From JANQTF01 sp041741415 (GTDB taxonomy: Bacteria; Bacteroidota; Bacteroidia; J057), in contig JBGSKC010000080.1 in assembly GCA_041741415.1 (NCBI GenBank), forward strand, positions 83,367 through 147,366: DNA of 64,000 nt, in the 5' to 3' direction. Of this stretch, positions 16,202 through 25,900 are shown in pieces (position 1 is the first letter of the stretch; each line of letters begins with the position of its first letter). The notes below the pieces were generated by a model, which did not search any database, was not told the origin of the DNA, and saw only the letters and a program-made list of their open reading frames with translations. Both the position numbers and the translations under genes were made by a program.

Positions 16202-17302
16202 TTACCTCACTTTCCTTCTGCGGTTGCGCTCAAAATCCTCGAAAATGTACTCGCCAAGCCCTTCCAGGCTCGTGTAGAAGGCCCGGCCATTGTTTACCTG
16301 GGTAAATTCCTGCACAAACTGCACCAGCCAGTTGTCGCGGGCAATCATGAAGGTGGTAATGGGAATTTTCAACCGGCGGCACTGGGCTGCCAGGTTCAGG
16401 GTCTTACCCAGAATTTTCCTGTCCAGGCCAAAGCTGTTTTTGTAGTAGCGAACCCCTTCCCGGATACAGGTTGGCTTGCCATCCGTGATCATGAAAATCT
16501 GTTTGTTGGCTGCTTTTCGCCGCCGAAGGATATCCATGGCCAGCTCCAGCCCGGCAACTGTGTTGGTGTGGTAGGGGCCCACCTGGAGGTAAGGCAAATC
16601 CTTGATGTTGATGGCCCAGGCATCATTCCCAAACACGATGATGTCGAGGGTGTCCTTCGGGTACTTCTGCATGATCAGTTCTGAGAGGGCCATGGCCACC
16701 TTTTTGGCCGGGGTGATGCGGTCCTCGCCATACAGGATCATGGAGTGGGAAATGTCGATCATGAGCACGGTCGAAACGGTGGTTCTGTGCTCAGTTTCGT
16801 GCACCGCCAGGTCGTCTTCGGTCATCATGAACTCTTCGATGCCGTGGTTGACCTGGGCGTTGCGCATGGATTCGGTCATGGCGATGTTTTCGACGGGGTC
16901 GCCAAACTCAAACTGCTTCAGCTCGCTCAGGGACTCGTCGCCCATGCCGGAATGAGGGGTTCTGTGGCGGCCCTGGCCGCCGCGCTTGAGCTTGCCGAAA
17001 ATCTCCTCCAACGACCGCTTCCGGATGCTTTGCTCCGATTTGGAGGTCATTTCATACGACCCGGACATCGGCTCCTCCTCCTCAATGTAGCCCTGGCGCT
17101 TGAGATCTTCGATGAAGTCGCCCATGCCATACTCATCGTTGGTGAGCTGGTACTGCCTGTCGAGCTGGTTCATCCATTGCAGCGCCTCGGCCACGTCGCC
17201 GGAGGTGTAGGTGAGCAGGTCCAGGAAGATCTTGAGCAGGCGCTCGAAGGGATCCTGGCCGTCGCCGTTGGGGATGTATTTGGAAAAAAGATAACCTTTC
17301 AT
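16202..17302 (-). CDS. VWA-domain protein
   Basis: A 366-residue cytoplasmic protein (start ATG at 17300-17302). The N-terminal half is charged and helical. The C-terminal half is a von Willebrand A domain with the metal-ion site DISHS at 183-187 (DxSxS), followed by LDIIVFGNDAW and MITDGKPT with the expected Thr/Asp positions. Such stand-alone VWA proteins often act with MoxR-type AAA ATPases as metal-dependent chaperones. The only MoxR gene in the window is 19 kb away in a different operon, so no partner is adjacent. The upstream gene on the same strand is anmK, with 99 bases between. Confidence 0.85.
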   Translation of the reverse strand: MKGYLFSKYIPNGDGQDPFERLLKIFLDLLTYTSGDVAEALQWMNQLDRQYQLTNDEYGMGDFIEDLKRQGYIEEEEPMSGSYEMTSKSEQSIRKRSLEEIFGKLKRGGQGRHRTPHSGMGDESLSELKQFEFGDPVENIAMTESMRNAQVNHGIEEFMMTEDDLAVHETEHRTTVSTVLMIDISHSMILYGEDRITPAKKVAMALSELIMQKYPKDTLDIIVFGNDAWAINIKDLPYLQVGPYHTNTVAGLELAMDILRRRKAANKQIFMITDGKPTCIREGVRYYKNSFGLDRKILGKTLNLAAQCRRLKIPITTFMIARDNWLVQFVQEFTQVNNGRAFYTSLEGLGEYIFEDFERNRRRKVR

Positions 17303-17401
17303 GCTGTCAGTTCTGGAAAAAATGCCTGGGTGGGACAAACTGCCCTCATAACGAATGAGCTTGTGGATGGTTAACAGAACCGGGAACGCAGTGTTTCTGC
17401 T

Positions 17402-18523
17402 TTAGCTTTTTTTGACAAGCTGCCAGCCGCCGTTTGGGGGCAAATGAATGGAGCCGGTCACAGCGTCCTGGGTGGCTCCTGTCACGGAAGCCAGTGTAGT
17501 TGGTTTTCCTTCGATGGCTCGCAAGCCCAGAAATGCGAAAATGATGGCTTCCTTGAATTCCACCCACCTTTCGTCTTTGCTTTCCGAAATCTGAATCTCA
17601 AGGGAGGAAAGGGCCTGTTCCAGGCATTGCATCAGATAGCGGTGCCGCCTTCCACCTCCGGTAACGAGCATGGATTGGGGGCCGGTTTTGAGGTGATAGA
17701 CCGAGCGGGCAATCTGCCCGGCGATGTGGCGACACAGCGTATGAAGCAAATCTTGAGGCTCAGCATCCTGAGCCATTACCAGAGGGATCATTTCCTCCTC
17801 GACCCATTCCCAGCCCAAGGATTTGGGTGGCTTGAGCCGGTAGAACGGCAAGCCATCCAGGGCACGGCCCAGCGATGGAAGCGGGTTCCCTCCTGCGGCC
17901 ACCATGCCGTCGGGGTCAAAATCGCCATCGAAATGGGCGCGGTACACATGGTTAAGCACAAGGTTGCAGGCCGTCACGTCAAAAGCGAGCTCGTCAAAGG
18001 TGAGGTTGCAAATGCCGCCCAGGTTTAAAAACAGCCTGTGATCGGGAAAAAGGTAGTGCTCGCCGAGCGGCACGAGCGGGGCACCTTCGCCCTTGAGCGC
18101 CACATCCTTGTTGCGAAAGTTGGTGACAAGCGGGCAGGGAAGGTAGCTGGCAATGGTTTCGCCATCGCCAATCTGGAAAGTGAATGATTTGTGGGGCTGG
18201 TGAAAAATGGTTTGGCCATGGCAGGCCACAAAATCAGGGGCAGCTTCCAGGGTGTCAATAAAACTGGCAATGGCCTTGCCGAGATAATGCCCAAAGAAAA
18301 TGTGGCTTTTAGCAAATACCAGGGCCGACTGATTGGGTAAATGACGAAGCCGGTTGCGCCATGTTTCCTCCATGGGGAGGCTTTGTGCAGCTTCTATCTC
18401 AAACTGGTAGCCGTTTTCTGTTACCTCAAAAGTACAACACACCAGGTCAATCCCATCCAGTGAGGTCCCCGTCATCACCCCCACACCACGATAGCGCATA
18501 ATGTTTTCGTTGGTCCCTTCCAT
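17402..18523 (-). CDS. anmK: Anhydro-N-acetylmuramic acid kinase AnmK
   Basis: A peptidoglycan-recycling enzyme that both opens the 1,6-anhydro ring and phosphorylates anhydro-MurNAc to MurNAc-6-phosphate. The 373-residue product has the nucleotide-binding start GVMTGTSLDGIDLVCC (residues 15-30), then VACHGQTIFHQP (the catalytic His/Asp region), NLGGICNLT and a C-terminal LVTGGGRRHRYLM. All are diagnostic. The start at 18523 is chosen from the frame; an ATG eight codons later (18497-18499) is equally consistent with the family N-terminus. I see no partner murQ or nagZ gene in the window. It ends 99 bases before the VWA gene and diverges from the SulP transporter gene. Confidence 0.93.
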   Translation of the reverse strand: MEGTNENIMRYRGVGVMTGTSLDGIDLVCCTFEVTENGYQFEIEAAQSLPMEETWRNRLRHLPNQSALVFAKSHIFFGHYLGKAIASFIDTLEAAPDFVACHGQTIFHQPHKSFTFQIGDGETIASYLPCPLVTNFRNKDVALKGEGAPLVPLGEHYLFPDHRLFLNLGGICNLTFDELAFDVTACNLVLNHVYRAHFDGDFDPDGMVAAGGNPLPSLGRALDGLPFYRLKPPKSLGWEWVEEEMIPLVMAQDAEPQDLLHTLCRHIAGQIARSVYHLKTGPQSMLVTGGGRRHRYLMQCLEQALSSLEIQISESKDERWVEFKEAIIFAFLGLRAIEGKPTTLASVTGATQDAVTGSIHLPPNGGWQLVKKS

Positions 18524-18614
18524 TGGATCAAGGTACGGATTCTTTGGTGATGGTCAAGCCACAAAGCCAGGCCAACCGAAGGCGCCACCTTCCATTTTCC
18601 TTGAAAAATTCAAC

Positions 18615-18642
18615 TTTGTAAAAAAAGGTAATCCTATTTTTG
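18615..18642 (+). promoter_or_regulatory. Bacteroidota-type promoter of the SulP gene
   Basis: A TTTG at 18615-18618 and a TATTTTTG at 18635-18642, separated by 16 bases, match the Bacteroidota -33 TTG / -7 TAnnTTTG promoter architecture. Transcription would start about 18648, leaving either about 16 bases (ATG 18665) or 46 bases (ATG 18695) of leader. Confidence 0.55.
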
Positions 18643-18664
18643 TGGGCAGAGGCCAGTCGCTTAC

Positions 18665-20299
18665 ATGGCGGGGAAGCCTAAACCAACGGTAATAATGCAA
18701 AATACAAACAAGAACCAGCCGGTCAAACTTGGAATGTTTGACCAACTCAGTCGTGACATCCCAGCAGGGCTGGTGGTGTTTCTCGTTGCGCTTCCCCTTT
18801 GTCTGGGAATCGCCCTTGCTTCTAAAGGGACTGTGGACGAAGCCCCGATGTTTTCAGGGTTGCTGGCCGGGATCCTCGGGGGGCTTGTCATTCCGCTTAT
18901 CAGCCGATCTCCGCTATCGGTGAGTGGCCCGGCTGCCGGGCTCATCGCCATTGTGATTGCCGGTATCGACACTGCAGGGAGTTGGGAAGCATTCCTCGTG
19001 GCGCTTTTCCTCGGCGGTATCCTGCAACTTGCCCTTGGCTTCCTGAAAGCCGGTTCCATTGCCTATTTTTTCCCCAACTCTGTGATCAAAGGCATGCTCG
19101 CTGCCATTGGCCTGATCCTCATCCGAAAGCAAATTCCACATGCGCTGGGGGTGGATACAGAGATGATGGATGAGGAATTTCATTTTCTCAACACCCTCCC
19201 GGTTATTCAGGAGATTTTACTGGAAAAGCCCTATCAGGTGGGTGCTGCCATCATCAGCCTGGTGAGCCTGGCTATCCTCATTACCTGGGACCGCACCTTT
19301 TTGAAAAAAATCACCTGGCTGCCCGGTGCCCTCGTGGTGGTGGTCCTGGGGGTGGTCATCAATGTGCTTTTTCACCAGCTCGTGCCAGCCTGGGAGCTCC
19401 TGGGGGCTAACGGCACAGACCCCGGCCACCTCGTGTCTTTGCCCCGCAGCCTGGTGGAAAATGGGGTGACGGGTTTTTTCGGCGAATTTACCTTTCCTGA
19501 TTGGTCTGCGCTGGCCAATCCTGCTATTTATGGCGTGGCGCTCACCATCGGGCTGGTGGCCAGCGTGGAAACACTGTTGTCGGTAGAGGCCGTTGACAAG
19601 CTCGACCCGCACAAGCGCCAGAGCCCGCTCAACCTGGAATTAATTGCACAGGGAGTGGCCAACATCATCGCCGGGCTCCTCGGTGCCCTGCCCATCACCG
19701 CCGTCATTGTGCGGTCCAGTGCCAACGTAAATGCTGGTGGTCAAACCCGCATGGCTTCTCTCGTTCATGGTGTGCTGCTCTTTGTTTCTGTCATCACCAT
19801 TGGCAGCGTTTTGAACTTGATTCCGCTTTCCAGCCTCGCTGCCATTCTCTTGCTCGTGGGCTACAAACTTGCGCACCCCAAGTTATTTAAAGCTATGTAC
19901 AAGCAGGGGATGAACCAGTTTCTTCCTTTTGTGGTAACGGTGGTGGCAGTGCTCCTCACTGATTTGCTCATTGGGATCGCCATAGGGAGCGCAGTGGGAA
20001 TTTATTTTACCATCAAGGCCAATTTTCGCTCGGCCATCATTCAGGAGGAGCGCGAGGGAGTAGTGTATGTTCATTTTAAAAAGAACGTTTCCTTCCTCAA
20101 CAAAGCCATTCTCACACAAACCCTGAACGACCTGCCCGCAGGCAGCCATGTGGTGATAGACGGCACCGAAGTGGATTTCATCGACCACGATATCCAGGAA
20201 ATCCTGGCGGAGTACCGGATCAGGGCCAAGGAAAGCGGCACTCGTCTGGAAATCGTGGGGGTAAAACCAGAAGATGCTCACATTCAGCTTCTTGGGTAA
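18665..20299 (+). CDS. SulP family inorganic anion transporter
   Basis: A 544-residue protein (514 if the second ATG at 18695 is used, which leaves a more natural leader length). It belongs to the SLC26/SulP family: DIPAGLVVFLVALPLCLGIALAS is the first helix, SPLSVSGPAAGL forms part of the anion site, followed by about 12 helices (FFPNSVIKGMLAAIGL and others). The C-terminus is a STAS domain (HVVIDGTEVDFIDHDIQEIL) of about 90 residues. Bacterial relatives carry sulfate, bicarbonate or other anions, and many sodium-dependent ones of this LALPLCLGIA type are bicarbonate transporters; the substrate cannot be decided. No carbonic anhydrase gene is adjacent. A strong promoter precedes the gene, and a long perfect hairpin (20332-20371) follows it. 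Confidence 0.9.
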   Translation: MAGKPKPTVIMQNTNKNQPVKLGMFDQLSRDIPAGLVVFLVALPLCLGIALASKGTVDEAPMFSGLLAGILGGLVIPLISRSPLSVSGPAAGLIAIVIAGIDTAGSWEAFLVALFLGGILQLALGFLKAGSIAYFFPNSVIKGMLAAIGLILIRKQIPHALGVDTEMMDEEFHFLNTLPVIQEILLEKPYQVGAAIISLVSLAILITWDRTFLKKITWLPGALVVVVLGVVINVLFHQLVPAWELLGANGTDPGHLVSLPRSLVENGVTGFFGEFTFPDWSALANPAIYGVALTIGLVASVETLLSVEAVDKLDPHKRQSPLNLELIAQGVANIIAGLLGALPITAVIVRSSANVNAGGQTRMASLVHGVLLFVSVITIGSVLNLIPLSSLAAILLLVGYKLAHPKLFKAMYKQGMNQFLPFVVTVVAVLLTDLLIGIAIGSAVGIYFTIKANFRSAIIQEEREGVVYVHFKKNVSFLNKAILTQTLNDLPAGSHVVIDGTEVDFIDHDIQEILAEYRIRAKESGTRLEIVGVKPEDAHIQLLG

Positions 20300-20331
20300 G
20301 AAAAGCTGAAAAGATGTGTGTGCCGAATGGT

Positions 20332-20371
20332 CAACGGGCCGAACGACTTTGTGGTGTCGTTCGGCCCGTTG
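20332..20371. terminator. Perfect 16-bp hairpin between convergent genes
   Basis: A 16-bp perfect stem (20332-20347 and 20356-20371) with an eight-base loop. It is not followed by a clear T-run on either strand, so it is an unusual terminator, but it sits between the convergent SulP and YciO/YrdC genes and could act for both. Confidence 0.55.
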
Positions 20372-20391
20372 GCTGTTAGCGATGTTGCCAC

Positions 20392-21027
20392 TTACTCCAA
20401 GATGGTGAGGCCAAGCGGCTCCAGGGCACCTGCACCCTCGCGGATGACCTCAACGGACCCTTCTCCCTGGCTAAGGTCGATCACGGTGGAAACCTCCATG
20501 GAGCCCATGCCACCATCAATCACGAGGTCCACCTGGTTGCCAAAGCGCTCGTAAATGAGGCTGGGGTCGGTGTTGAATTCCGGGAGTTCATGCAACGGAA
20601 TCGAGAGTGAGGCAATGGGGTTGCCCAGCTCTTTGGCCAGAGCCACCGGAATGGCGTGTTTGGGGAAGCGGATGCCGACCGTTTTTTTGCGGGAAAAATG
20701 CCGGGGAATTTCCTTGGACGCTTCCAGAATAAAGGTGTAGGGGCCTGGCAGGGCCGTTTTCATGAGTTTGAACATGGGGGTTGTGACGTGGAGGGCATAG
20801 GAGCCGATGATGGCAATGTCCTCGCACACACAGGTGAGGTTGGCCTTTTCGGGGTTAATGCCTTTGAGGCGACAGAGCGCTTCGACCGCTTTTTTGTTGT
20901 GGATGTCGCAGCCGAGGGCATACATGGTGTCGGTGGGATAAATGATCAGGCCGCCGATGCGAAGCAATTCAACGGCTTGCTCGATGGCCTTGGGCTGGGG
21001 ATTTTCGGGATGAATCGATAGAAACAT
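20392..21027 (-). CDS. YciO/YrdC/Sua5 family, threonylcarbamoyl-AMP synthase-like
   Basis: A 211-residue protein with the YrdC fold. It shows GGLIIYPTDTMYALGCD near residues 25-41, then CRLKGINPEKAN, where the KR-x-x-KP signature of active TsaC enzymes appears as K-G-I-N-P-E-K-A-N, then VGIRFPKHAI and ASLSIPLHE. The family makes threonylcarbamoyl-AMP for the t6A modification of tRNA. The changed RPxKP segment is characteristic of the YciO branch seen in Bacteroidota, where the activity is less certain. It lies on the minus strand, convergent with the SulP gene and divergent from the beta-barrel gene (144 bases). Confidence 0.85.
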   Translation of the reverse strand: MFLSIHPENPQPKAIEQAVELLRIGGLIIYPTDTMYALGCDIHNKKAVEALCRLKGINPEKANLTCVCEDIAIIGSYALHVTTPMFKLMKTALPGPYTFILEASKEIPRHFSRKKTVGIRFPKHAIPVALAKELGNPIASLSIPLHELPEFNTDPSLIYERFGNQVDLVIDGGMGSMEVSTVIDLSQGEGSVEVIREGAGALEPLGLTILE

Positions 21028-21171
21028 AAGTGAGGTGCAATTTGGGTCAAGGAGGAGAAGGTAAGGAATTCTGGCGAAGATTCATGGTTGGAAAGCAGGT
21101 GAAATCCTTCTAATTTTAGAAATGTCCTTATCTTCACGCGGATTCCACTCACGATTGCAGAAACCACCCTT

Positions 21172-22014
21172 ATGAATTTCGTTCGTGCGAGCTTGTTATG
21201 CCTTCTTTTGGCGATGGTCGCCATGTCGGCCTCTGCCCAAAAAGGGCTGAAACTGGGCTTTTTTGCCCTTCCCCAAACCAGTGTGTTGTATAACCAGGAC
21301 GATATGGACCTGGACGACGAACTCTACCAGCTGGAAGTGCTGCCCGGCATGGCAGGAGGCCTCGTGTTTGGCTATCACTTCAACGACGTGTTTGGCTTCC
21401 GGATGAATGCCATTTATTCTCAGGAAGGGGGCCGCTACAGCGCCCGCCGCGATTTCTCCACTGACGATTTTTTCACCACCCGCCTCGAATACCTCAAGGT
21501 GCCTGTCATGCTGGGCTTCAACACCTCGCCACTGTTCAACAAGGTGATGTTTGCCGCCTACGCCGGTGTCCAGGGCAATTTGCTCACCCGCGCCAATACT
21601 TACTACAGCAACCCAGCCTACCTCGAACCGCGGCCTGCTGGTGCATACCGCCTGCCATCTACCCGCGACCGCTACGAAACCCTCACCTACTCCGCTGTTC
21701 TCGACCTCGGCATGGATGTGTTTCTTACCCGCCGGGCGGTGTTCAACCTTCGGCTGCGTGGCGACCTTGGTCTCACCGACAGCGAAAACAAAGCCGCCAG
21801 CTATCAATTCACCGAAGGGGGCAGCAGTGGCACAGCTCCTTATTATGAGTGGCTCCGCGGCTCAGATGCCAAAGCCGAAACTTCGCCCCTCAACCTCGGC
21901 CTGTTGTTTGGATTCACCTTTACCCTCGGTAAAGACGCTGTTGCCCTGCCAGTGGCTCCGCTGCCTCCCATGCCCGAGGATGAGCCACAACCAGCCCAGC
22001 CCAGCGAAGAGTAG
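21172..22014 (+). CDS. Outer-membrane beta-barrel protein (PorT/OmpW-like)
   Basis: A 280-residue protein with a signal peptide (1-22, ASAQ cleavage) followed by alternating amphipathic strands typical of the Bacteroidota outer-membrane beta-barrel family: GGLVFGYHFNDVFGFRMNAIY, FFTTRLEYLKVPVMLGF, VMFAAYAGVQGNLL, YSAVLDLGMDVFL. The last strand, LNLGLLFGFTFTLG, is followed by a Pro/Glu-rich tail of about 25 residues, which is odd because barrels usually end on the last strand. Function unknown. It is 10 bases upstream of the ruvA start and probably co-transcribed with it, although the two are unlikely to be functionally linked. Confidence 0.85.
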   Translation: MNFVRASLLCLLLAMVAMSASAQKGLKLGFFALPQTSVLYNQDDMDLDDELYQLEVLPGMAGGLVFGYHFNDVFGFRMNAIYSQEGGRYSARRDFSTDDFFTTRLEYLKVPVMLGFNTSPLFNKVMFAAYAGVQGNLLTRANTYYSNPAYLEPRPAGAYRLPSTRDRYETLTYSAVLDLGMDVFLTRRAVFNLRLRGDLGLTDSENKAASYQFTEGGSSGTAPYYEWLRGSDAKAETSPLNLGLLFGFTFTLGKDAVALPVAPLPPMPEDEPQPAQPSEE

Positions 22015-22024
22015 CCACACCAGC

Positions 22025-22621
22025 ATGATCGCTTACGTTCAGGGAAACATTACCCACCTCGAACCCGCGCTCGCCATCGTGGAGTGTGGTGGGGTAGGCT
22101 ATGGGGTCAAAATTTCTTTGAACACCCACCATCTGCTCCAGGGAAAGCCCTCTGCCAGGCTATGGACCCATTTTCTCGTTCGGGAAGATGCCCAGATCTT
22201 GTATGGCTTTTTCGATCCGCAGGAGCGCAGCCTGTTCGAAGCGCTCATCTCCATCTCCGGTGTAGGCGGCAACACAGCCCTCACCATCCTGTCGAGCCTG
22301 CCACCTTCCGACCTGATCGATGCCATCCGGAAAGAAAAAGTCCACGTCCTCACCGCCGTGAAAGGCATTGGCGCAAAAACTGCAGGTAGGATTGTGCTGG
22401 AACTAAAGGATAAACTGGCCCTCCATGCCGATCTTTCCCTCAGCGGAGGCCCCTCTGCGGCAGGGTCGGAAGAGCAAAAAAAACAGGATGCCCTCCAGGC
22501 TTTGCAGCAATTGGGCATGCCGAGGGCCGTTATGACCAAGCGTGTGGAGCAAATCATCCAGGAGCAGGGAGCTTCTGTTTCGGTGGAAGACATCATCAAG
22601 CTGGCCCTTCGAAATGCCTAA
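22025..22621 (+). CDS. ruvA: Holliday junction branch migration protein RuvA
   Basis: A 198-residue protein, normal for the family. It begins with MIAYVQGNITHLEP, which matches the OB-fold start of RuvA (M-I-x-x-x-x-G), continues with VGGNTALTILSS, a helix-hairpin-helix pair that includes AVKGIGAKTAGRIVLELKDKL, and ends with a flexible acidic linker and the RuvB-binding domain III (DALQALQQLGMPRAVMTKRV). RuvA holds the four-way junction and loads RuvB rings. The chosen ATG at 22025 excludes the upstream extension, which only overlaps the barrel gene in another frame. In many Bacteroidota ruvA lies directly upstream of sprA, as here. Confidence 0.96.
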   Translation: MIAYVQGNITHLEPALAIVECGGVGYGVKISLNTHHLLQGKPSARLWTHFLVREDAQILYGFFDPQERSLFEALISISGVGGNTALTILSSLPPSDLIDAIRKEKVHVLTAVKGIGAKTAGRIVLELKDKLALHADLSLSGGPSAAGSEEQKKQDALQALQQLGMPRAVMTKRVEQIIQEQGASVSVEDIIKLALRNA

Positions 22622-22953
22622 GCGCCAGAGAAACAGGCCAGAATCTCCCCTTTCATTTCCCGCCTGGACATTTTACCCTTGTCAGTAGGCCAATACTTTT
22701 GCCCTTTACTTGTGTGAAGGTTTTTCTATGTTTGCATCGTTGACCAACCTTTTTCCACCCCATTCCGACGCAGTGCTGCCTATGCCTCAACCTGTACACT
22801 AACGCTGATGTTGACAAGTCGGGAAATCGCTGTTACTGATGAAACAGGCTCCGGGAGAGATAACCGCTCTTTCGAGTGTGCTTTTGTTTGCTATCTGTAA
22901 CGCCATATTTCCCCACCCACACAGCAAACATGTGAGACTAAACAGGAGGAGCA
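22622..22953 (+). other. 332-base intergenic region before sprA with a long leader
   Basis: This gap holds the sprA promoter (TATGTTTG at 22727-22734). The presumed start near 22741 gives a leader of about 210 bases. I see no gene here; short stems are possible (GCTC-TTTC-GAGT near 22868-22880) but no known riboswitch class. A strong Shine-Dalgarno AGGAGG at 22944-22949 closes the leader. Confidence 0.5.
22727..22734 (+). promoter_or_regulatory. Putative sprA promoter -7 box
   Basis: TATGTTTG is an exact match to the TAnnTTTG consensus of Bacteroidota sigma-A promoters. TTG-like -33 elements are present upstream (ACTTGTG near 22708 and CTTTTG near 22697), at spacings somewhat shorter or longer than ideal, so the -33 element is ambiguous. 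Confidence 0.45.
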
Positions 22954-25900
22954 TTGTCAAAGTTCGGTCTGGTTCTGTGGTTTTTGGCCTTTGCCTGGTG
23001 GTTTGGGGGTGAGGGCAATGGGGAGGCAGAAGCCGCCTCAGGTATGGTACATCCTTCCTGGGAACAAATACAAGAAGCCTGGAAGCTCCCTGAGGTGTTT
23101 CCTGAAGCTGACACCCCTGTCGTTCCCAACCCCAACAACACCGTGGGTGATCCCACGCGCCAGAGCTACCGCTCGCCCCTTCAGCTGGGGATGCCCCGCA
23201 ATTATAAACCCACTTTTCAGCTCGACTCACTGCAGTTGGGCTATGACATCTTTGAGAAAATGGGAAAGGTGGACTACCGCCGGCCTTCCTACATTTCCTA
23301 TGAAGACTATCTGCAATACCGCCGGGAAAAAGGAGTGGATGAATATTTTCGGGAAAAGGCCATGGCCGCCAACAGCGACCGGAATAATGGCCTGGAACTA
23401 AACATCGACATGGGAGAACTGGGCGATGTGTTTGGCGGCGGCCCCATTTCGGTGCGACCCACCGGCCTTGCCACGCTCAATTTTTCCATCGACAACAACC
23501 GGACAGACAATCCCAACCTGCCCATTCGCCAGCAGAACACCACCATCTTCAACTTCGACCAGCAGATCCAGCTCGGGGTAATCGGGCAAATCGGCAAGAA
23601 GATGAAGCTCAACGCGAATTTTGACACCCAGGCGACCTTCGATTTCGAGAACGAGCTGAAGCTGGAGCATAGCGGCACCGAAGACCAGATCCTTCAAAAG
23701 ATTGAGGCCGGAAACGTGAGCATGCGCCTTGGCAACTCGCTCATCCAGGGTCGGCAGAACTTGTTTGGGGTGAAAACAAGGCTTCGCTTTGGGCCGGTTT
23801 ATTTTACTGCTGTGGCCTCTACGGAGCGCGGGCAGGTGCAAACAATCAATATCTCGGGCGGCGGTGCCATTGAAACGCCTTTTGAAAAGGATGCCAGCGA
23901 CTACGACATGAACCGGCATTTTTTCCTGTCGCACTATTTCCGCTCCCGCTACGAAGATGCCCTCCGCGAGCTGCCCATTATCCGCTCCAACGTTCGCATT
24001 AACCGCATCGAGGTGTGGGTAGAACAACAAGGCGCTACCAGCAACACCCGCAACGCAGTGGGTTTCCTCGACCTTGGCGAAAACAGCAATGCCACAGCTG
24101 ATGGCGGGCGGGGCGTTGTCTACAACACTGCACTCCAGCCAAGCACTTCGGTTCTGTATCCCGACAACCAGGCCAACAACCTTTTTTCCCTGCTGCAGGC
24201 CGCTCCCAACGCCCGCCAGCAAGCCACTGCCAAAGGAGCCATTGAAGGATTTGGCCTGGGCATGATCAACACAGAAGACTTTCAGGTGCTGGGAAACATG
24301 CGTCGACTCAGCCCCAATGAGTACACCATCAACACCCAGCTTGGGTACATTTCGCTTAATTCTCCCCTGCCCACAGACCAGGTGCTGTTTGTGTCGTTCG
24401 ACTACAGCGTCAATGGCCAGACTTTCCAGGTGGGAGAATTCTCGGATGATGTTCCTGCTGACGGCCTTAACTCGAATGTTCTTCACCTCAAGCTGCTCAA
24501 ATCCTCCGTGCTGCGGGTAAACACCGGAACACGCCCCTATCCAGCGTGGGATTTGATGATGAAAAACATCTACAGCATCGGGTATGGCTTGTCGCAAGAC
24601 GGCTTTTTCCTTGATGTCAAATACGAATCCGGAACCAGTGCCGGCAAAATCAACTACCTGCCCACGGGAGCAGTGGCCAACCAGCCCCTGATCCAGGTCA
24701 TGGGCCTCGACCGCCTGACCAACCATACTGCGCCGGGGCCCGACAACTATTTCGACTTCATCGAAGGCATCACGGTGTTTTCCGACAGGGGCATCATTGT
24801 GTTTCCCGTGCTGGAACCATTCGGAGATAACCTGAGCCGAAAGCTCAACAACGACCCGAACGAGACGAGCAAATACGTTTTTCAACCCCTGTATGACGAC
24901 ACCAAGGCAGGGGCCGAGCAACAATTTCCACAGCTCGACCGCTACTCCCTGGAGGGATATTACCGGGGTTCCAGCGGATCCGAAATCCCGCTCAACACCT
25001 TCAACCTGGCCGAAGGCTCCGTAACCGTGACGGCGGGTGGTAGGCAGCTCACAGAGGGCAGCGATTTCCAGGTCGATTATTTCGGCGGAAAAGTGACCAT
25101 CATCAATCCGGCTATTTTGTCGTCGGGCCAGGATATCCAAGTGTCGTTCGAAAACTCCTCGATGTACCAGGTGCAAACGAAGACCCTGCTGGGCGGTCGT
25201 GCCGAGTATGCCCCTTCGGAAAATCTGCAGCTTGGCCTCACGATGCTGAACCTGCGTGAGCAGCCTTTCAACCGCAAGCTGGTGCTGGGCGATGAGCCCG
25301 TGAATAACACCATCTGGGGCATTGATGCGAGCTACCAGGACGAGGTACCTTTGATCACCAAGCTGGTGGACAAGCTCCCCCTGATTTCGACAAAGGCCCC
25401 TTCCAGCCTGCAAACCTCATTTGAATTTGCGCAGTTTGTGCCGGGCGTTCCCGGGGTGATCAAAAACGACCGCGACCGCGGCATTGTCTATCTCGACGAC
25501 TTTGAGGCTGCAGCTACGCCCTACACCCTGCAGGGCATCCAGCACTGGAACCTTGCCTCCTTCCCCGAATACAACCCCGAGTTGTTTGACCCGAGAAGCA
25601 CTGCCGATTCATTGTCGGGCAACTACACCCGTGCCAAGCTAGCCTGGTACCGCATTGACCAGACCTTCTACCAGCGGGCCAACATCAACATCCCCAAGTC
25701 GGATTTGTCGAACAACTACACCCGCCAGATTCAGCCCAACGAACTCTTTCCCACTGCTTCACGGGCGTTTGGAACCAACATCCAGTTTACTTTCGACCTG
25801 CACTACCTTCCGGCTCAACGCGGCCCCTACAACTTCGTGACGGCCCAAAACCGGATTGACCCGGCCACAGGAGCGTTGTTGTATCCCGAAGACAACTGGG

